Shown here: piece by piece, positions 18,642-28,966 of the stretch
How positions within the stretch are numbered: the stretch's first letter is position 1
Layout: each line of letters opens with the position of its first letter
Source of the DNA: Leguminivora glycinivorella
Taxonomy: Eukaryota; Arthropoda; Insecta; Lepidoptera; Tortricidae
NCBI RefSeq assembly: GCF_023078275.1
Contig: NC_062990.1
Location: forward strand, 11,237,549 to 11,301,548
Direction: 5' to 3'
Length of the DNA stretch: 64,000 bases
Position numbers and translations under genes: made by a program
The notes under the pieces: model-generated
Databases searched by the model: none
The model's input: only the letters and a program-made list of their open reading frames with translations
Told to the model about the DNA's origin: nothing

Positions 18642-18876
18642 AACCACAAAATTAAAATTTTGAAAAAACCTTCGACCGCGACATAGTGGACCGATTTTTA
18701 TGAAACATGGCTAAGAACTCCCGACTAACTCAGCTTTCAAAAAAAAAACTAAATCGAAATCGGTTCATCTGTTCGGGAGCTACGGTGCCACAGACAGACA
18801 CTCACACAGACAGACAGACAAACAGACAGACACGTCAAACTTATAACACCCCGTCGTTTTTGCGTCGGGGGTTAAA
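18642..18876. mobile_element. GACA-family MITE, copy 2
   Basis: Same body and ends as 9797-10260 but with only a few GACA units. Confidence 0.75.
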
Positions 18877-19507
18877 GAGATAGCATGTGCTGAGAACTCC
18901 TACCTGGCCGACGTTACAATTCTTACGCTTATACTGCGTATTTTAGCGATAGGTGGCGTGACAGAGCCAGACTGCATTTTGACCGCCACACGTAGCGTCA
19001 ACGATTGTCATCATATTGGTTCGTATACATACATCCTACCACTTCTCGAGGTGAGTTGTGACAGAGGTGAGTTGTGACAACGTCGATTTTTTTTTTTAAC
19101 TTATTAACTATCAGCAAGTTCGCAATAGCGCGCGTTTGCGGTCCGAGACTTGAACTTAAAAACCTGCGCTGTTGCAATCTTGCTAATAGTTAAGAAAATC
19201 CCAAAATTCGACGTTGCTCCAACTCTCCTCTATCACATCTCACCTTGGTCTCCCCCACAAGTCGATAAGTGAAAAGAATTGTTTGTAAGTATACATATGA
19301 GGCAAAGCATCATTTTAGCCGCCTTCTCAGAACTTCGTATTATTCGTACCGTATAATACTTTCTTCCAAGAAATTTCACGTCTCGCTTATTTATGATTCT
19401 TGTTGTGATTTCATTTTGAAACGGATACGACTTTCGGCTTTTACCGGGTCTAAATTTAGATATTGAGTTTTACGTGGAGCGAAAAAATGCCATAAAGTTC
19501 TCGTAAA

Positions 19508-19829
19508 TGGGCCATTTTTTTCAAAGTCGTCCACCCCACTTTTTTTGGATTTGGAATTTTTTATGTGGTTTCCACTCACAATCGCGAGCTCTTTCAATTC
19601 CAATAGGAGAAAAAAAGTGTCCCAAGGTTTTTTTCCCATTCTGTTACCATTTTTTCATATATTTTGTATGGCGGTAACGGAATGGAAGGTTCGAAAAAAT
19701 GTATGGAATACTTGGGACATTTTTTTCTCCTACCGGGATCGAAAGACCTCGTGATTCTGAGTAAGATTCGCGTAAAAAATACCCATGTTACAAAAAAGTG
19801 GGGTGGACAACTTTGAAAAAAATGGCCCA
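19508..19829. mobile_element. Palindromic MITE with about 37-bp inverted ends
   Basis: GGGCCATTTTTTTCAAAGTC plus GTCCACCCCACTTTTTT at 19508-19545 is inverted at 19791-19829. The inner arms are also complementary (AAAAAAAGTGTCCCAAG / CTTGGGACATTTTTTT and CCATTCTGTTACC / GGTAACGGAATGG), so almost the whole element can fold on itself. The outer motif resembles the MITE at 55107-55326. Confidence 0.75.
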
Positions 19830-19849
19830 AATAAGTCTCATATAAATGA

Positions 19850-20055
19850 CCGGTCTGACTTAGCGCTTAGTGACCCGGCCTGAAGCCACGGAGCTGGGTT
19901 CGAATACTGGGCATTTCATTCATATCATAAGTACAGATATTTGTTACTGTGTTATGGATGTTTTCTAAAATTATTTGTTATCTTTGTCTGTGTATCCACA
20001 ACACAAGCCTAGGCTTCTTGAGTTTACCGTGGAACTTAGTCAATTAGTGCAGTCA
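19850..20055 (+). mobile_element. tRNA-derived SINE copy
   Basis: The head has a B-box-like GGGTTCGAATACTGGGCATT, then GTTATGGATGTTTTCTA, ACAACACAAGCC and GAGTTTACCGTGGAACTTAG. It is decayed relative to the copy at 50886-51095. Confidence 0.6.
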
Positions 20056-20061
20056 AGTGAA

Positions 20062-20315
20062 ATAACCGCAAAATTAAAATTTTGAAAAAACCCCCGACCG
20101 CGACTTAGTAGACCGATTTTCATGACACATGGCTAAGAACACTTCCGACTAACTCAGCTTTCAGGCAAAAAAAACTAAATCTAAATCGGTTCATCCGTTC
20201 GGGAGCTACGATGCCACAGACAGACACACACACACACACAGAGACAAACAGACAGACAGACACGTCAAACTTATAACAGCCCGTCGTTTTTGCGTCGGGG
20301 GCGGTGGTTAAAAAT
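20062..20315. mobile_element. GACA-family MITE, copy 3
   Basis: Same order of blocks as 9797-10260, with ACAC and short GACA repeats. Confidence 0.75.
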
Positions 20316-20439
20316 ATGTATCGCAAAAATCGTCCCATAAGTACTTAAGTATATGGTACTACGCTCTTATTACACCGGACTAAGATGCTATGGGCCATAT
20401 TTTTACACTTGGCTGTGCAAGAATCTCCTATTATATTTA

Positions 20440-20725
20440 TCATCATAATTTCAGCCGTTAATCGCCCACTGCTCAGCATAGGCCTCCCTTCGTGTACGCC
20501 ACTTGTCCCGATCCTGGGCTAATCTCATCCAGAAGTGCCCCGCAGTTTTTCGAATGTCGTCCACCCAACGAGCCAACGGATGCCAGGCGCTTCTTACATC
20601 CGATAGCGGCCACCATTCGGTCAACATTTTGGTCCACCTGCCATCACTCTCTGGCAACATACCCCGCCCAATTCCATTTGCGTTTGAAAATGACGTCACT
20701 CACGTCCCGACATTATATTTAAATT
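20440..20725 (-). pseudogene. RTE-type LINE 3' end (C-terminal fragment)
   Basis: The minus strand encodes HPLARWVDDIRKTAG, then WMRLAQDRDKWRTRREAYAE and a stop at 20451-20453. This is the highly characteristic C-terminus of RTE-clade LINE proteins in insects. It is followed by TTATGATGATAAATATAATA, a TGATAA-like RTE tail. It is truncated at the 5' side, with nothing of the RT core. Confidence 0.8.
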
Positions 20726-20732
20726 ATTTACT

Positions 20733-20906
20733 AGCTTTTTCCCGCGGCTTCGCTCGCGTTAGAAAGAGACCCAAAGTATGCCTATGTCACTTTCCATCCC
20801 TTCAACTATCTCCACTTAAAAAATCACGACAATTCGTCACTCCGTTTTGCCGTGAAAGGCGGACAAAACAGACATACACTTTCCCATTTATAATATTAGT
20901 ATGGAT
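20733..20906 (-). repeat. Dispersed CCGCGGCTTCGCTCGCGTT repeat, copy 2
   Basis: Starts TTCCCGCGGCTTCGCTCGCG and ends TATAATATTAGTATGGATA; matches 668-857 and inverted 24012-24252. Confidence 0.65.
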
Positions 20907-20934
20907 ATACTTATTCATTTGAACATATCTTATA

Positions 20935-21200
20935 CTTTTTCATATTCATATTCATATTCATATATTTATTGATAAAGTCAATTACAAGTCAAGAATAAGG
21001 TACATATAATGGTTTACACTTGTATGTAAATATAAGTCACAAAATACATCACTAAAAGTTTACAATTATATCTATTTATAAACAGAAAATACAATGTCAT
21101 TTTTTATCAATATCCAATAACACATACAATTAATTGAAAACAATATAAAATTATACAATTTTTTTATTATACATATATTATCACTATAAAATCAGTTCAC
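20935..21200 (-). repeat. LINE-like 3' UTR with ATGAAT tail
   Basis: Starts with ATTCATATTCATATTCATAT, the reverse complement of a LINE tail like that at 559-576. The remainder is AT-rich with no coding evidence. Confidence 0.35.
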
Positions 21201-21295
21201 ATTTCATTTCAAGACCGTGGATCAATGACACTTTATCGAAAAATTCATCTATTCGAAAAAATCATCATATATTTTAAACGAGCAATTCTTGCATA

Positions 21296-21705
21296 TTTAT
21301 TTATTTATTTATTTATTTATACCGACGATCTCGGAAACCGCTCTAACGATTTCGCTGAAATTTGTTATGTGGGGGTTTTCGGGGGTGAAAAATCGATCTA
21401 GCGTAGCCTTAGATCCCGGAAAACGCGAATTTTCGAGTTTTCATGAGTTTTTCTTTCGCGTTAGTAAACGTAAAATATGGTCATTAATTTCGCCGCGCGC
21501 GCATCGATTCCGCTTAGCTCAGTCGTACGAGGTCGGTCTAATGTACGCAGATACATCGTAGGTGTCAGGGTTTCGAATCCCGGCCAGAAATTAAGTTTTT
21601 ATTTTTTGTCTTTTTTTTTGTTTTTGTATTCATAAGAGTTTTTTTTATCTAAAGACGTGATATATTAAAATAGAACCGAGCGAAGCTCGGTCGCCCAGAT
21701 ATTTA
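21296..21705 (+). repeat. Composite repeat with a tRNA-like block
   Basis: TTTATTTATTTATTTATTTA leads into CCGACGATCTCGGAAACCGC. A tRNA-like segment follows at 21505-21590 (A-box-like TTAGCTCAGTCG, B-box GGGTTTCGAATCCCGG), then a T-rich body, then CCGAGCGAAGCTCGGTCGCC. It probably contains a SINE. It is not a functional tRNA because the acceptor stem does not close. Confidence 0.45.
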
Positions 21706-22604
21706 TTATATATGTGAGTAGGGTAAAATACTAGAAGTACCAACTACGTTAAGTAATGTCATCGTCGTAGCTCTTAATATAGAATCGGAAAGTTATGCGC
21801 AAATAATAAAGTACGTGGGTGTTTTAAATATAGCCCAAAACAATTTTAACGAACTCCTTCATTCATAACGCTTTATATATTCTATTTTGACCTCAAAGAC
21901 ATTTCGCTAACTTTCACTGAACGTTTTAAGACGAAATTGTGAAACAATTTCACGGGCCGAAGTTCCAATACTTGTAAGTCTACCCAATTACAGAACAAAG
22001 AGGTTTTGGTTTACATTATCTAAAAGGGTTCTGGCAGACAGCACATATTAGATAGAGCATCCGAACAGTGTTTAAGCGTTTAAAAAATATGAAATTACTT
22101 TTTGGAATTATTTTATTTGCTCGGGCATTGTTTGTATTTTCAGGCCCTATTCATGAAAAAAATGTGTACCAAAATTTTCTTGCTAAATTATCAGATCATT
22201 TTTGGTATGGATGATTTTTTTTTTACTTAATCATGCAATTCGATAATTTAGAAATTTTCCTAGGAGGTAGGGCATAGCGAATGATATTTCGCATTGTGTG
22301 GTAGGGCACAGCATAGCGGATATCATCTCGCTCGAATCTAGAGCAGAGCCCAACTGGGGAAGTACCTCCGCCTTACAGAAGACCGCAGCCAATAGTACTA
22401 GACCCTACTCATATAGTGTTGTGTTCCTGCCGGTGAGTAAGGCTGCCAGAGCTTAACGAGGGTGCGATGTGCCGGCGGCGGAAGGACCTACAGAATGGGA
22501 GGGGCTGATTTTCAGTGGGACCCTCACTTAATAACCTAAGAACTAAACTAAAACTAAAACGAGTGACAGCACAAACATCAGGGAACAGTCACGAACTATA
22601 CGGT
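21706..22604. other. Unassigned DNA
   Basis: No gene, RNA or repeat recognised. A GC-richer stretch (22260-22500) has no long ORF. Confidence 0.3.
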
Positions 22605-22866
22605 CTGGCTCAGTCGCTAGTCATAGTCATCCTGCCTGCTAAGCCGCGGTCCTAGGTTCGAATCCCAGTAAGGGCATTTATTTGTGTGATGAGCACATAA
22701 ATTGTGCCTGAGTCATGGATGTTTTCCAAGTATATAAGTATGTATTTATCTATTTAAGTATGTATATCGTCGCTTAGCACTCATAGTACAAGCTTTGCTT
22801 AGTTTGGGGCTAAGTTGATCAGTACGTGTAAGGTGTCTCCAATATATTTATTTATTTATTTATTTA
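22605..22866 (+). mobile_element. tRNA-derived SINE, nearly complete
   Basis: The head has an A-box-like TGGCTCAGTCGCTAG and a B-box GGTTCGAATCCCAGTAAGGG. Then come ATTTGTGTGATGAGCACA, GAGTCATGGATGTTTTCC, a TATAAGTATGTA repeat, GGGGCTAAGTTGATCA and a TTTATTTATTTATTTAT tail. It is one of the two most complete copies of this family here. Confidence 0.75.
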
Positions 22867-23041
22867 TACAAGTAAATTGACCGAAGACACAAAATGTTTA
22901 ACAATGACTTAATTATACACAATAGATGATAGAAAAGACAGTAACACGAAACAAACACGCGACATATCGATACATTCGATATTTAAAAGACAACCAAATT
23001 CCCTTCACTGATTTAAACTTTCACGATTTTTACACATATTT

Positions 23042-23150
23042 AAAATTGCAAACGGGACTTAATCGCGTATTTACTATGTTTTAAATACTAACCTCCGACG
23101 TTTCAAGGACGGCATTGTCCCCGTGGTCTCGGAGCAGACTGGCTGAAGTT
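23042..23150 (-). repeat. Penelope-like pseudo-LTR fragment (GGGACTTAATCGCG family)
   Basis: GGGACTTAATCGCGTATTTA, ACCTCCGACGTTTCAAGGAC and GTGGTCTCGGAG match the hairpin element at 34111-34282. The GAAACGTCGG motif (minus strand) resembles hammerhead-bearing Penelope-like ends; that family link is an inference. Confidence 0.4.
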
Positions 23151-23726
23151 GACTTCAACATCTTCTAGCTGTACGAGTTTTTCGAACTACCCGCACTTGG
23201 TCCTGACTACCCAGTTGAACAGTTTGTGCACTAGGGATGTAACCATGTCGACACACAACACTCACGATATTCGGTTATTCAACCTGCGATATTTGTTTCT
23301 TCTTGCATTTACTAATGACCGGACCCCCTAACCAAATTCCCTATTATTCTAAAAGCTCACAACGCGACATCTACAGGAGAACACCTACGTCTCAGGGCGG
23401 TGATGGCGCCATCCTCATTCCAAAAAGGGTATTTTTCGGTTACATCCCCTGAATGGGGGATGTAAACTGTTGTTGCCTTTTTAATATTTCCCGCCAAAAT
23501 AACTTCCTAGCTTTTTCGTGTTTTTGTTTACATTTGTTTGTGTTTTTGTGTAAATTTACGATTAACTGGTACTTATTCGTAAATTTACACCCTTTTTTGG
23601 TTTTTTCAGCTTTAAGGAAAATACTTTTTAATAAATGTAGGGTGGTTTTTTAAACAGATTTTGTGGCTATTTATGTCAAATAGGGCCTGTTTCACAATCT
23701 CCAGTTAAATATATCTGCCAGATAAA
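23151..23726. other. Unassigned DNA
   Basis: Short open frames only, no recognisable domains. Confidence 0.3.
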
Positions 23727-23889
23727 AAATCAAAATTTTGAAAAAACCCCCGACCGCGTCATAGTAGACCGATTTTCATGAAACATGGCTAAGAACACTC
23801 CCGACTAACTCAGCTTTTAGACAAAAAAAACTAAATCCAAATCGGTTCATCCGTTCGGGAGCTCTGATGCCACAGACAGACACACACAC

Positions 23890-23928
<39 letters not shown>

Positions 23929-23986
23929 CACAGACAGACACGTCAAACTTATAACACCCCGTCGTTTTTGCGTCGGGGGTTAAAAA
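23727..23986. mobile_element. GACA-family MITE, copy 4
   Basis: Same blocks as 9797-10260 with a modest GACA tract (about 23885-23940). Confidence 0.75.
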
Positions 23987-24011
23987 ACATGCATGGATTG
24001 TAAATCCATCC

Positions 24012-24252
24012 ATACTTAATATTATAAATGGGAAAGTGTGTGTCTGTTTCTTTGTCCGTCTTTCACGGCAAAACGGAGCGTTGAATTGACGTGTTTTTTT
24101 AAGTGGATATAGTTGAAGGGATGGAGATTGACATAGGCTACTTTTTGTCTATTTCTAACCCCCCATTCCCCTAAACTGGGGGGGTAGAAATTTGTATGGA
24201 ACATTCCGCAATTTTCGAATTTAACGCGAGCGAAGCCGCGGGAAAAAGCTAG
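24012..24252 (+). repeat. Dispersed CCGCGGCTTCGCTCGCGTT repeat, copy 3 (longest)
   Basis: Inverted relative to the other two copies: TAATATTATAAATGGGAAAG at the start, ACGCGAGCGAAGCCGCGGGA at the end. Confidence 0.65.
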
Positions 24253-24453
24253 TCCTAATAATCGTTGCTTACTAGAACCAGAACTTACATACGTTTTTCG
24301 GGAAATTTTCGCTATCAAGTAACTTATTCTAAACCGTCAAAACTCGTGTTAGCTTCTCTGAGGTATTGTTCGAAACTCTAGTATAGCGTACAAACTTCCT
24401 CACAAAGCTATCTCAATTCATGCCAACGCAGAACATAAACATGTAAAGAAGAT

Positions 24454-24738
24454 AACGCCGCGTCTTGCGTGAGCGACGAACCCGCGACGGCGACGCGATG
24501 CGATGCGATGCGACGAAATCAAACCTTCTATCTCTATGGACTTGTCTTAGGTGGGCGACGGAACGCGACGGCGATGCGACGCGACGAACTAGCGATGAAT
24601 ATGCGAATGTTAAGCGACGCGAAGCGACGCGATGCGATCAAACCGCTGTGTTCATATGGGAGTGTCTTGCGTAAGCGACGGCCCGCGACGGCCCGCGACG
24701 GCGATGCGACGCGATGCGATGGCGATGGGCGCGCGATC
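24454..24738 (+). repeat. Harbinger-like terminal sequence, three tandem-like blocks
   Basis: CTTGCGTGAGCGACG (24465), CTTAGGTGGGCGACGG (24545) and CTTGCGTAAGCGACGG (24667) each lead into GCGACGCGATGCGA runs. The motifs equal the ends of the element at 5531-6596 and the sequence preceding the transposase exon at 46148-46446. Confidence 0.55.
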
Positions 24739-25100
24739 AAGCTATTTAATTTTTAGAAGCAAATTCAATACGTAGAGAGGTCGGACTAGAGAAATAACGA
24801 TTGATTACTAGTCTCACATTTCATTCTTTATATTTTCTTATAATAAAAATTCAAAATATTAAAATTAACATAAGTTGACCAAAGGAGTAATGTGCCTAAA
24901 AAGTAGGTAAGGAAATTACAACTTTTGTAACTTGTATTGACAGCCTTTTATTATGTGCACGGTGATACGTGATTGTCTGCGTAAAATATTAAAATTTAAG
25001 TGTGAACTAAAAATATGAAACACTAGTGCGATGACCTTGCGATGTATGTACTAGCACTTGACTTTGGTCAATAGGATCACAAAATTAACTGGTTATTACA
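24739..25100. other. Unassigned AT-rich DNA
   Basis: No recognisable feature. Confidence 0.3.
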
Positions 25101-25106
25101 ACGGGC

Positions 25107-25172
25107 TCGTAGCCTAGCGGTTTCGACGTCTGGATGCCGCGCCAGCGGTGTGAGTTCGAACCTCGGCTGAAG
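25107..25172 (+). repeat. tRNA-like SINE head
   Basis: TCGTAGCCTAGCGGTTTCGA resembles a Pol III A-box and GTGTGAGTTCGAACCTCGGC a B-box, about 30 bp apart. A T-rich body follows. It cannot fold as a full tRNA (no matching acceptor stem). Confidence 0.45.
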
Positions 25173-25759
25173 CGTGCTTTTTGCAGTTTTATTTTTGTTT
25201 CTTTTATTTTCTTTTATTTGATTGTTTACTTTTTCTTTCTGTAAGAATCTATATTATTATTTTTATTTTATTTTTAATAACTCCGGCTTTTATACTAACA
25301 AGGAAAGGTACCCATACAAAAAAAATATAATTAGACTACTCTTTAAGAGGCCTTATTCCTAAAGACGAGCGTTTTTTGCAAAATAGAACCTTTTTCATTC
25401 AAAATTATAAAGAAACTATAAATGATTATTAAAAAAATGATAATGTTCCTAAAAGTACATATCTTAAGCTAGAAAGTCAATTGGTACTACTTTAAAATAT
25501 GTCTTTTTATACTTCCGAAAAATCAGTTTTTTCGGAAGACGTTTTCAAATTTCGTAGTGTAATAGCTCGTTTAGAATCGTGATTGTGCTGTTAAAAATGT
25601 TATTTGGGGTAATAAATGATCACAATCCTATTTGTTATATCCTGTACGAGTTAGCTAATACTTTGACATTTTAAGATTTACTTGAAATGGTGGATAAATA
25701 ACCTTCCGTATCCTCCCCATTTTTTCGATAAAAAGAGGTTTACATTATGTATTTTTCCT

Positions 25760-26160
25760 GCGATTCCTGCATTTTTTGTAACTCTTAAATAATATTATCC
25801 TAAACTAGAACTTCTTGTTGACCTATAAAAAAAAAATCATACATATAAGACATACCTTTCTGTCGATAGATATGTTTTTAAAACACCTAAAATTCGAATA
25901 AAAGACACTGTGCTAACGCGAGCCCGCTCAGTCTGCGCCGAGCGCTCGAAGACAGCGGACCTGCGTTTGATCGTCCGGCGCACCTAGCTTTCGTAAGCAG
26001 CGCGATAGTTCCGAGAAGTGCCGTAAACTGCGACTAAACAAATCTTGATCCTTTTTACACCTTATGCAATTTTAGCATTCGACATGCTTTTCATATGATT
26101 TTGGATTTTAAGTTATACGTGAAGTTTGTTGAGAGTTTGAATTATTATTATATTTTGGGA
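25760..26160 (+). repeat. Long dispersed repeat, copy 1, upstream part
   Basis: CCTGCGATTCCTGCATTTTT, AAACTAGAACTTCTTGTTG, CTGTCGATAGATAT, GATCGTCCGGCGCACC and GCGACTAAACAAATCTTGAT appear in the same order at 28967-29860. The copy leads directly into the 120-bp tandem array. Confidence 0.65.
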
Positions 26161-26866
26161 CCAGGATGAGGTTCTGGTTCTCATGATGATGGAGTCAGGC
26201 AGGAGATGTTCAACAGAACTGCTATTCTACTTATCATAACTCCACCATGTTTGGGCTCATTAGATTTGGGCTGATGAGCACCATCGATCTAGATGAGGTC
26301 CAAGGTCTCATGATGGAGTCAGGAGGTGGTCAACAGAACTGCTATTCTCCTCATCATAACCCCATCATGTTTGGGCTCATTAGATTTGGGCTGACGAGCA
26401 CCATCGAACTAGATGAGGTCCAAGGTCTCATGACGGGGTCAGGAGGTGGTCAACAGAACTGCTATTCTCCTCATCATAACCCCATCATGTTCGGGCTCAT
26501 TAGATTTGGGCTGACGAGCACCATCGAACTAGATGAGGTCCAAGGTCTCATGATGGAGTCAGGAGGTGGTCAACAGAACTGCTATTCTCCTCATCATAAC
26601 CCCATCATGTTTGGGCTCATTAGATTTGGGCTGACGAGCACCATCGAACTAGATGAGGTCCAGGGTCTCATGATGGAGTCAGGAGGTGGTCAACAGAACT
26701 GCTATTCTCCTCATCATAACCCCATCATGTTTGGGCTCATTAGATTTGGGCTGATGAGCACCATCGACCTAGATGAGGTCCAAAGTCTCATGACGGGGTC
26801 AGGAGGTGGCCAACAGAACTGCTATTCTCCTCATCATAACCCCATCATGTTTGGGCTCATTATAAA
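26161..26866 (+). repeat. 120-bp tandem repeat array, about six units
   Basis: Units start CCATCATGTTTGGGCTCATT and include GGGCTGACGAGCACCATCGA, GAGGTCCAAGGTCTCATGA and GGTCAACAGAACTGCTATTC. Neighbouring units differ at only a few sites. One frame stays open for 264 codons because 120 is a multiple of three and the unit lacks stops; I treat this as non-coding. A diverged, unexpanded version is at 29970-30190. Confidence 0.9.
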
Positions 26867-27256
26867 TATGTGGAAGGTCGTTAATAATAATAAATGTTTT
26901 ATTAGGGTACCCCTACATGTAAAGAGGGAACAGATTTTTTTTTTTTATCTACTACTTTTTTTTTATCTGTATTCATATACATTCAATAATTTTTTTTTTA
27001 ATCGGTCCAGTAACAACGGAGATATCGAGGAACAAAGATAAAAAAATAAAAAAAATAAATAAACATACAGACGAATTGAGAACCTCGCCTCAAATCTCTC
27101 AGGTTAAAAAGTGACACATCATGAGCAGTTCCAATGCACCAAATGTCACTGTTCTGGACGTAAGTGCATGCTGTTCTTATAAAAATATGAAAGTCACTAT
27201 AACTGTGATAATTTCCGAAAATATTAATATTATCAAAAAACGATCTTAGTAAACCC

Positions 27257-27931
27257 TTAGACTTATATTGACCGGGGTCCGGGATATAGACCGTGATTAC
27301 CTTTTTGATTTTTGTCGAGCTCCCGATATTTCGACGCAGTTGCATGCATCATGATCACGGAAAACTGACGAAGGCGGGTGGATGTTAAAGTTGTATAGAC
27401 AGCGCGCGATCTACCCTCCTTCGCGCGCGTTTGCTGCGTTCACTTTCAGCGTTACCACTGGTCGCGTTCACACTCGATGGTCTGTCCAAACACACTACAC
27501 TCACAGTGTCACTACGTTTGTTCAATTCTGACTTCACCGGCCAAAGAAGCCATTCAGAGAAGCCATTGAGATTCACAAATATAAAAATTTCAATCGTGAG
27601 GATGGCTTCAAACTATCTAATGTATGGAATCCAGTGATTTCTTTGTGTAAAAAACCGGTGAAGTCAGAATTGAACAAACGTAGTGACACTGTGAGTGTAG
27701 TGTGTTTGGACAGACCATCGAGTGTGAACGCGACCAGTGGTAACGCTGAAAGTGAACGCAGCCGACGCGCGCGAAGGAGGGTAGATCGCACGCTGTCTAT
27801 ACAACTTTAACATCCACCCGCCTTCGTCAGTTTTCCGTGATCATGATGCATGCAACTGCGTCGAAATATCGGGAGCTCGACAAAAATCAAAAAGGTAATC
27901 ACGGTCTATATCCCGGTCAATATAAGTCTAA
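27257..27931 (+). mobile_element. Penelope-like retroelement remnant with inverted pseudo-LTRs
   Basis: Arms 27257-27540 and 27655-27931 are inverted copies of each other (shared TCGAGCTCCCGATATTTCGA, GCAGTTGCATGCATCATGAT, AACTGACGAAGGCGGGTGGA and GGTCTGTCCAAACACACTAC). The 114-bp spacer encodes, on the plus strand, IEIHKYKNFNREDGFKLSN then WNPVI. That is the C-terminal signature of the GIY-YIG endonuclease of Penelope-like elements. Pseudo-LTRs in either orientation are known for this class. The RT is absent. Confidence 0.75.
27545..27650 (+). pseudogene. GIY-YIG endonuclease C-terminal remnant
   Basis: About 30 codons remain between the inverted pseudo-LTR arms, with the EAIEIHKYKNFNRE / LSNVWNPVI pattern typical of the Penelope-like endonuclease end. 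A direct duplication (AGAAGCCATTCAG, AGAAGCCATTGAG) and a stop precede it. The nuclease catalytic motifs are lost. Confidence 0.65.
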
Positions 27932-27980
27932 TGAAAATAACCGTGAATCATTCGAAACTCTTAGTAAACCCTTATTCATT

Positions 27981-28277
27981 TTTAAATACCTATCCAAAAA
28001 TATATCACACGTTGGGGTTGGAATGAGAAAAAAATCAGCCCCCACTTTACATGTAGGGGGGGGGGGGTACCCTAATAAAACATTTTTTTCCATTTTTTAT
28101 TTTTGCACTTTGTTGACGTGATTGATATACATATTGTTACTAAATTTCAGCTTTCTAGTGCTTACGGCTACTGAGATTATCCGCGGACGGACGGACGGAC
28201 GGACGGACGGACGGACGGATGGACAGACAGACATGGCGAAACTATAAGAGTTCCTAGTTGACTACGGAACCCTAAAA
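27981..28277 (+). mobile_element. GGGTTCCGTAG-family element, 3' part, with GGAC microsatellite
   Basis: Aligns to the second half of the copy at 32771-33312: CAGCCCCCACTTTACATGTA, CTGAGATTATCCGCGGACGG, a GGAC repeat at about 28189-28219, and CCTAGTTGACTACGGAACCC at the end. Confidence 0.7.
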
Positions 28278-28555
28278 AACAGAAATCACTATTAAACTAT
28301 TCTCTAATTTCAAGTTCCTAACTAAAATTTTCCTAATAAAAAAAAAAACAAATTGATCCCGCTACAAACTTTCACCCCCTTTTTCCCTCTACTAGGGGTG
28401 TAAATTTTCATAATCGATTCTTATCTCTTCGAAATTTTGTTAATGCAATCTATACAAATTTCGACTTTCTAGCTTTCGTAGTTTCGGCTCAGCGGTGTTG
28501 GTTGTTGAATCAATCAATTAGGAAACCTGAATTTATATATGTACATGTAGACTAA

Positions 28556-28694
28556 CCCCCTTATTCATAAACGTTCACTAAAGTTATCAAGCCGATAAAG
28601 TTCGTTTGTCCCTTTCCGACGTATTGGTGTGATGGAAAGGGACAAACGAACTTTATCGGCTTGATAACTTTAGTGAGCGTTTATGAATAAGCGG
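28556..28694. mobile_element. Hairpin MITE, about 139 bp with 60-bp arms
   Basis: CTTATTCATAAACG, TAAAGTTATCAAGCCGATAA and AGTTCGTTTGTCCCTTTCC are repeated inverted with one or two changes, around a loop of about 15 bp. It is probably a folded-back MITE. Confidence 0.85.
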
Positions 28695-28966
28695 GTTTTA
28701 CTATACTTTTACTACATTCATATACCTTATTTACTACTACCATACCATGAATATGAAATTAAATAAAGAGTCCCCATATAAAATTGAAAATTATGTTATT
28801 AGCAATTTAATTCAAAACTATCAAGATTATTCGTGTCTGCGTTGAAACGCGCGTTGAGTTGCCGGTGCTCGCGTACCGAGCGCCAACGCCATCTATCGAT
28901 GGCCGTTTCGTGAAATTGATGAGCGCTCTAAGGAATAAGGGGTCTTAAGGAGCGTTCATTGTAATT

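Noticed and set aside
21505..21590. tRNA gene
   Set aside because: A- and B-box-like sequences are present but no closed acceptor or anticodon stem; fits a SINE head.
25107..25172. tRNA gene
   Set aside because: Same reason: promoter boxes without a foldable cloverleaf.
26247..27041. 264-codon repeat protein as a true gene
   Set aside because: The period is a multiple of three and the unit lacks stops by chance; the sister copy does not keep the frame, and the end runs into a T-rich tract.
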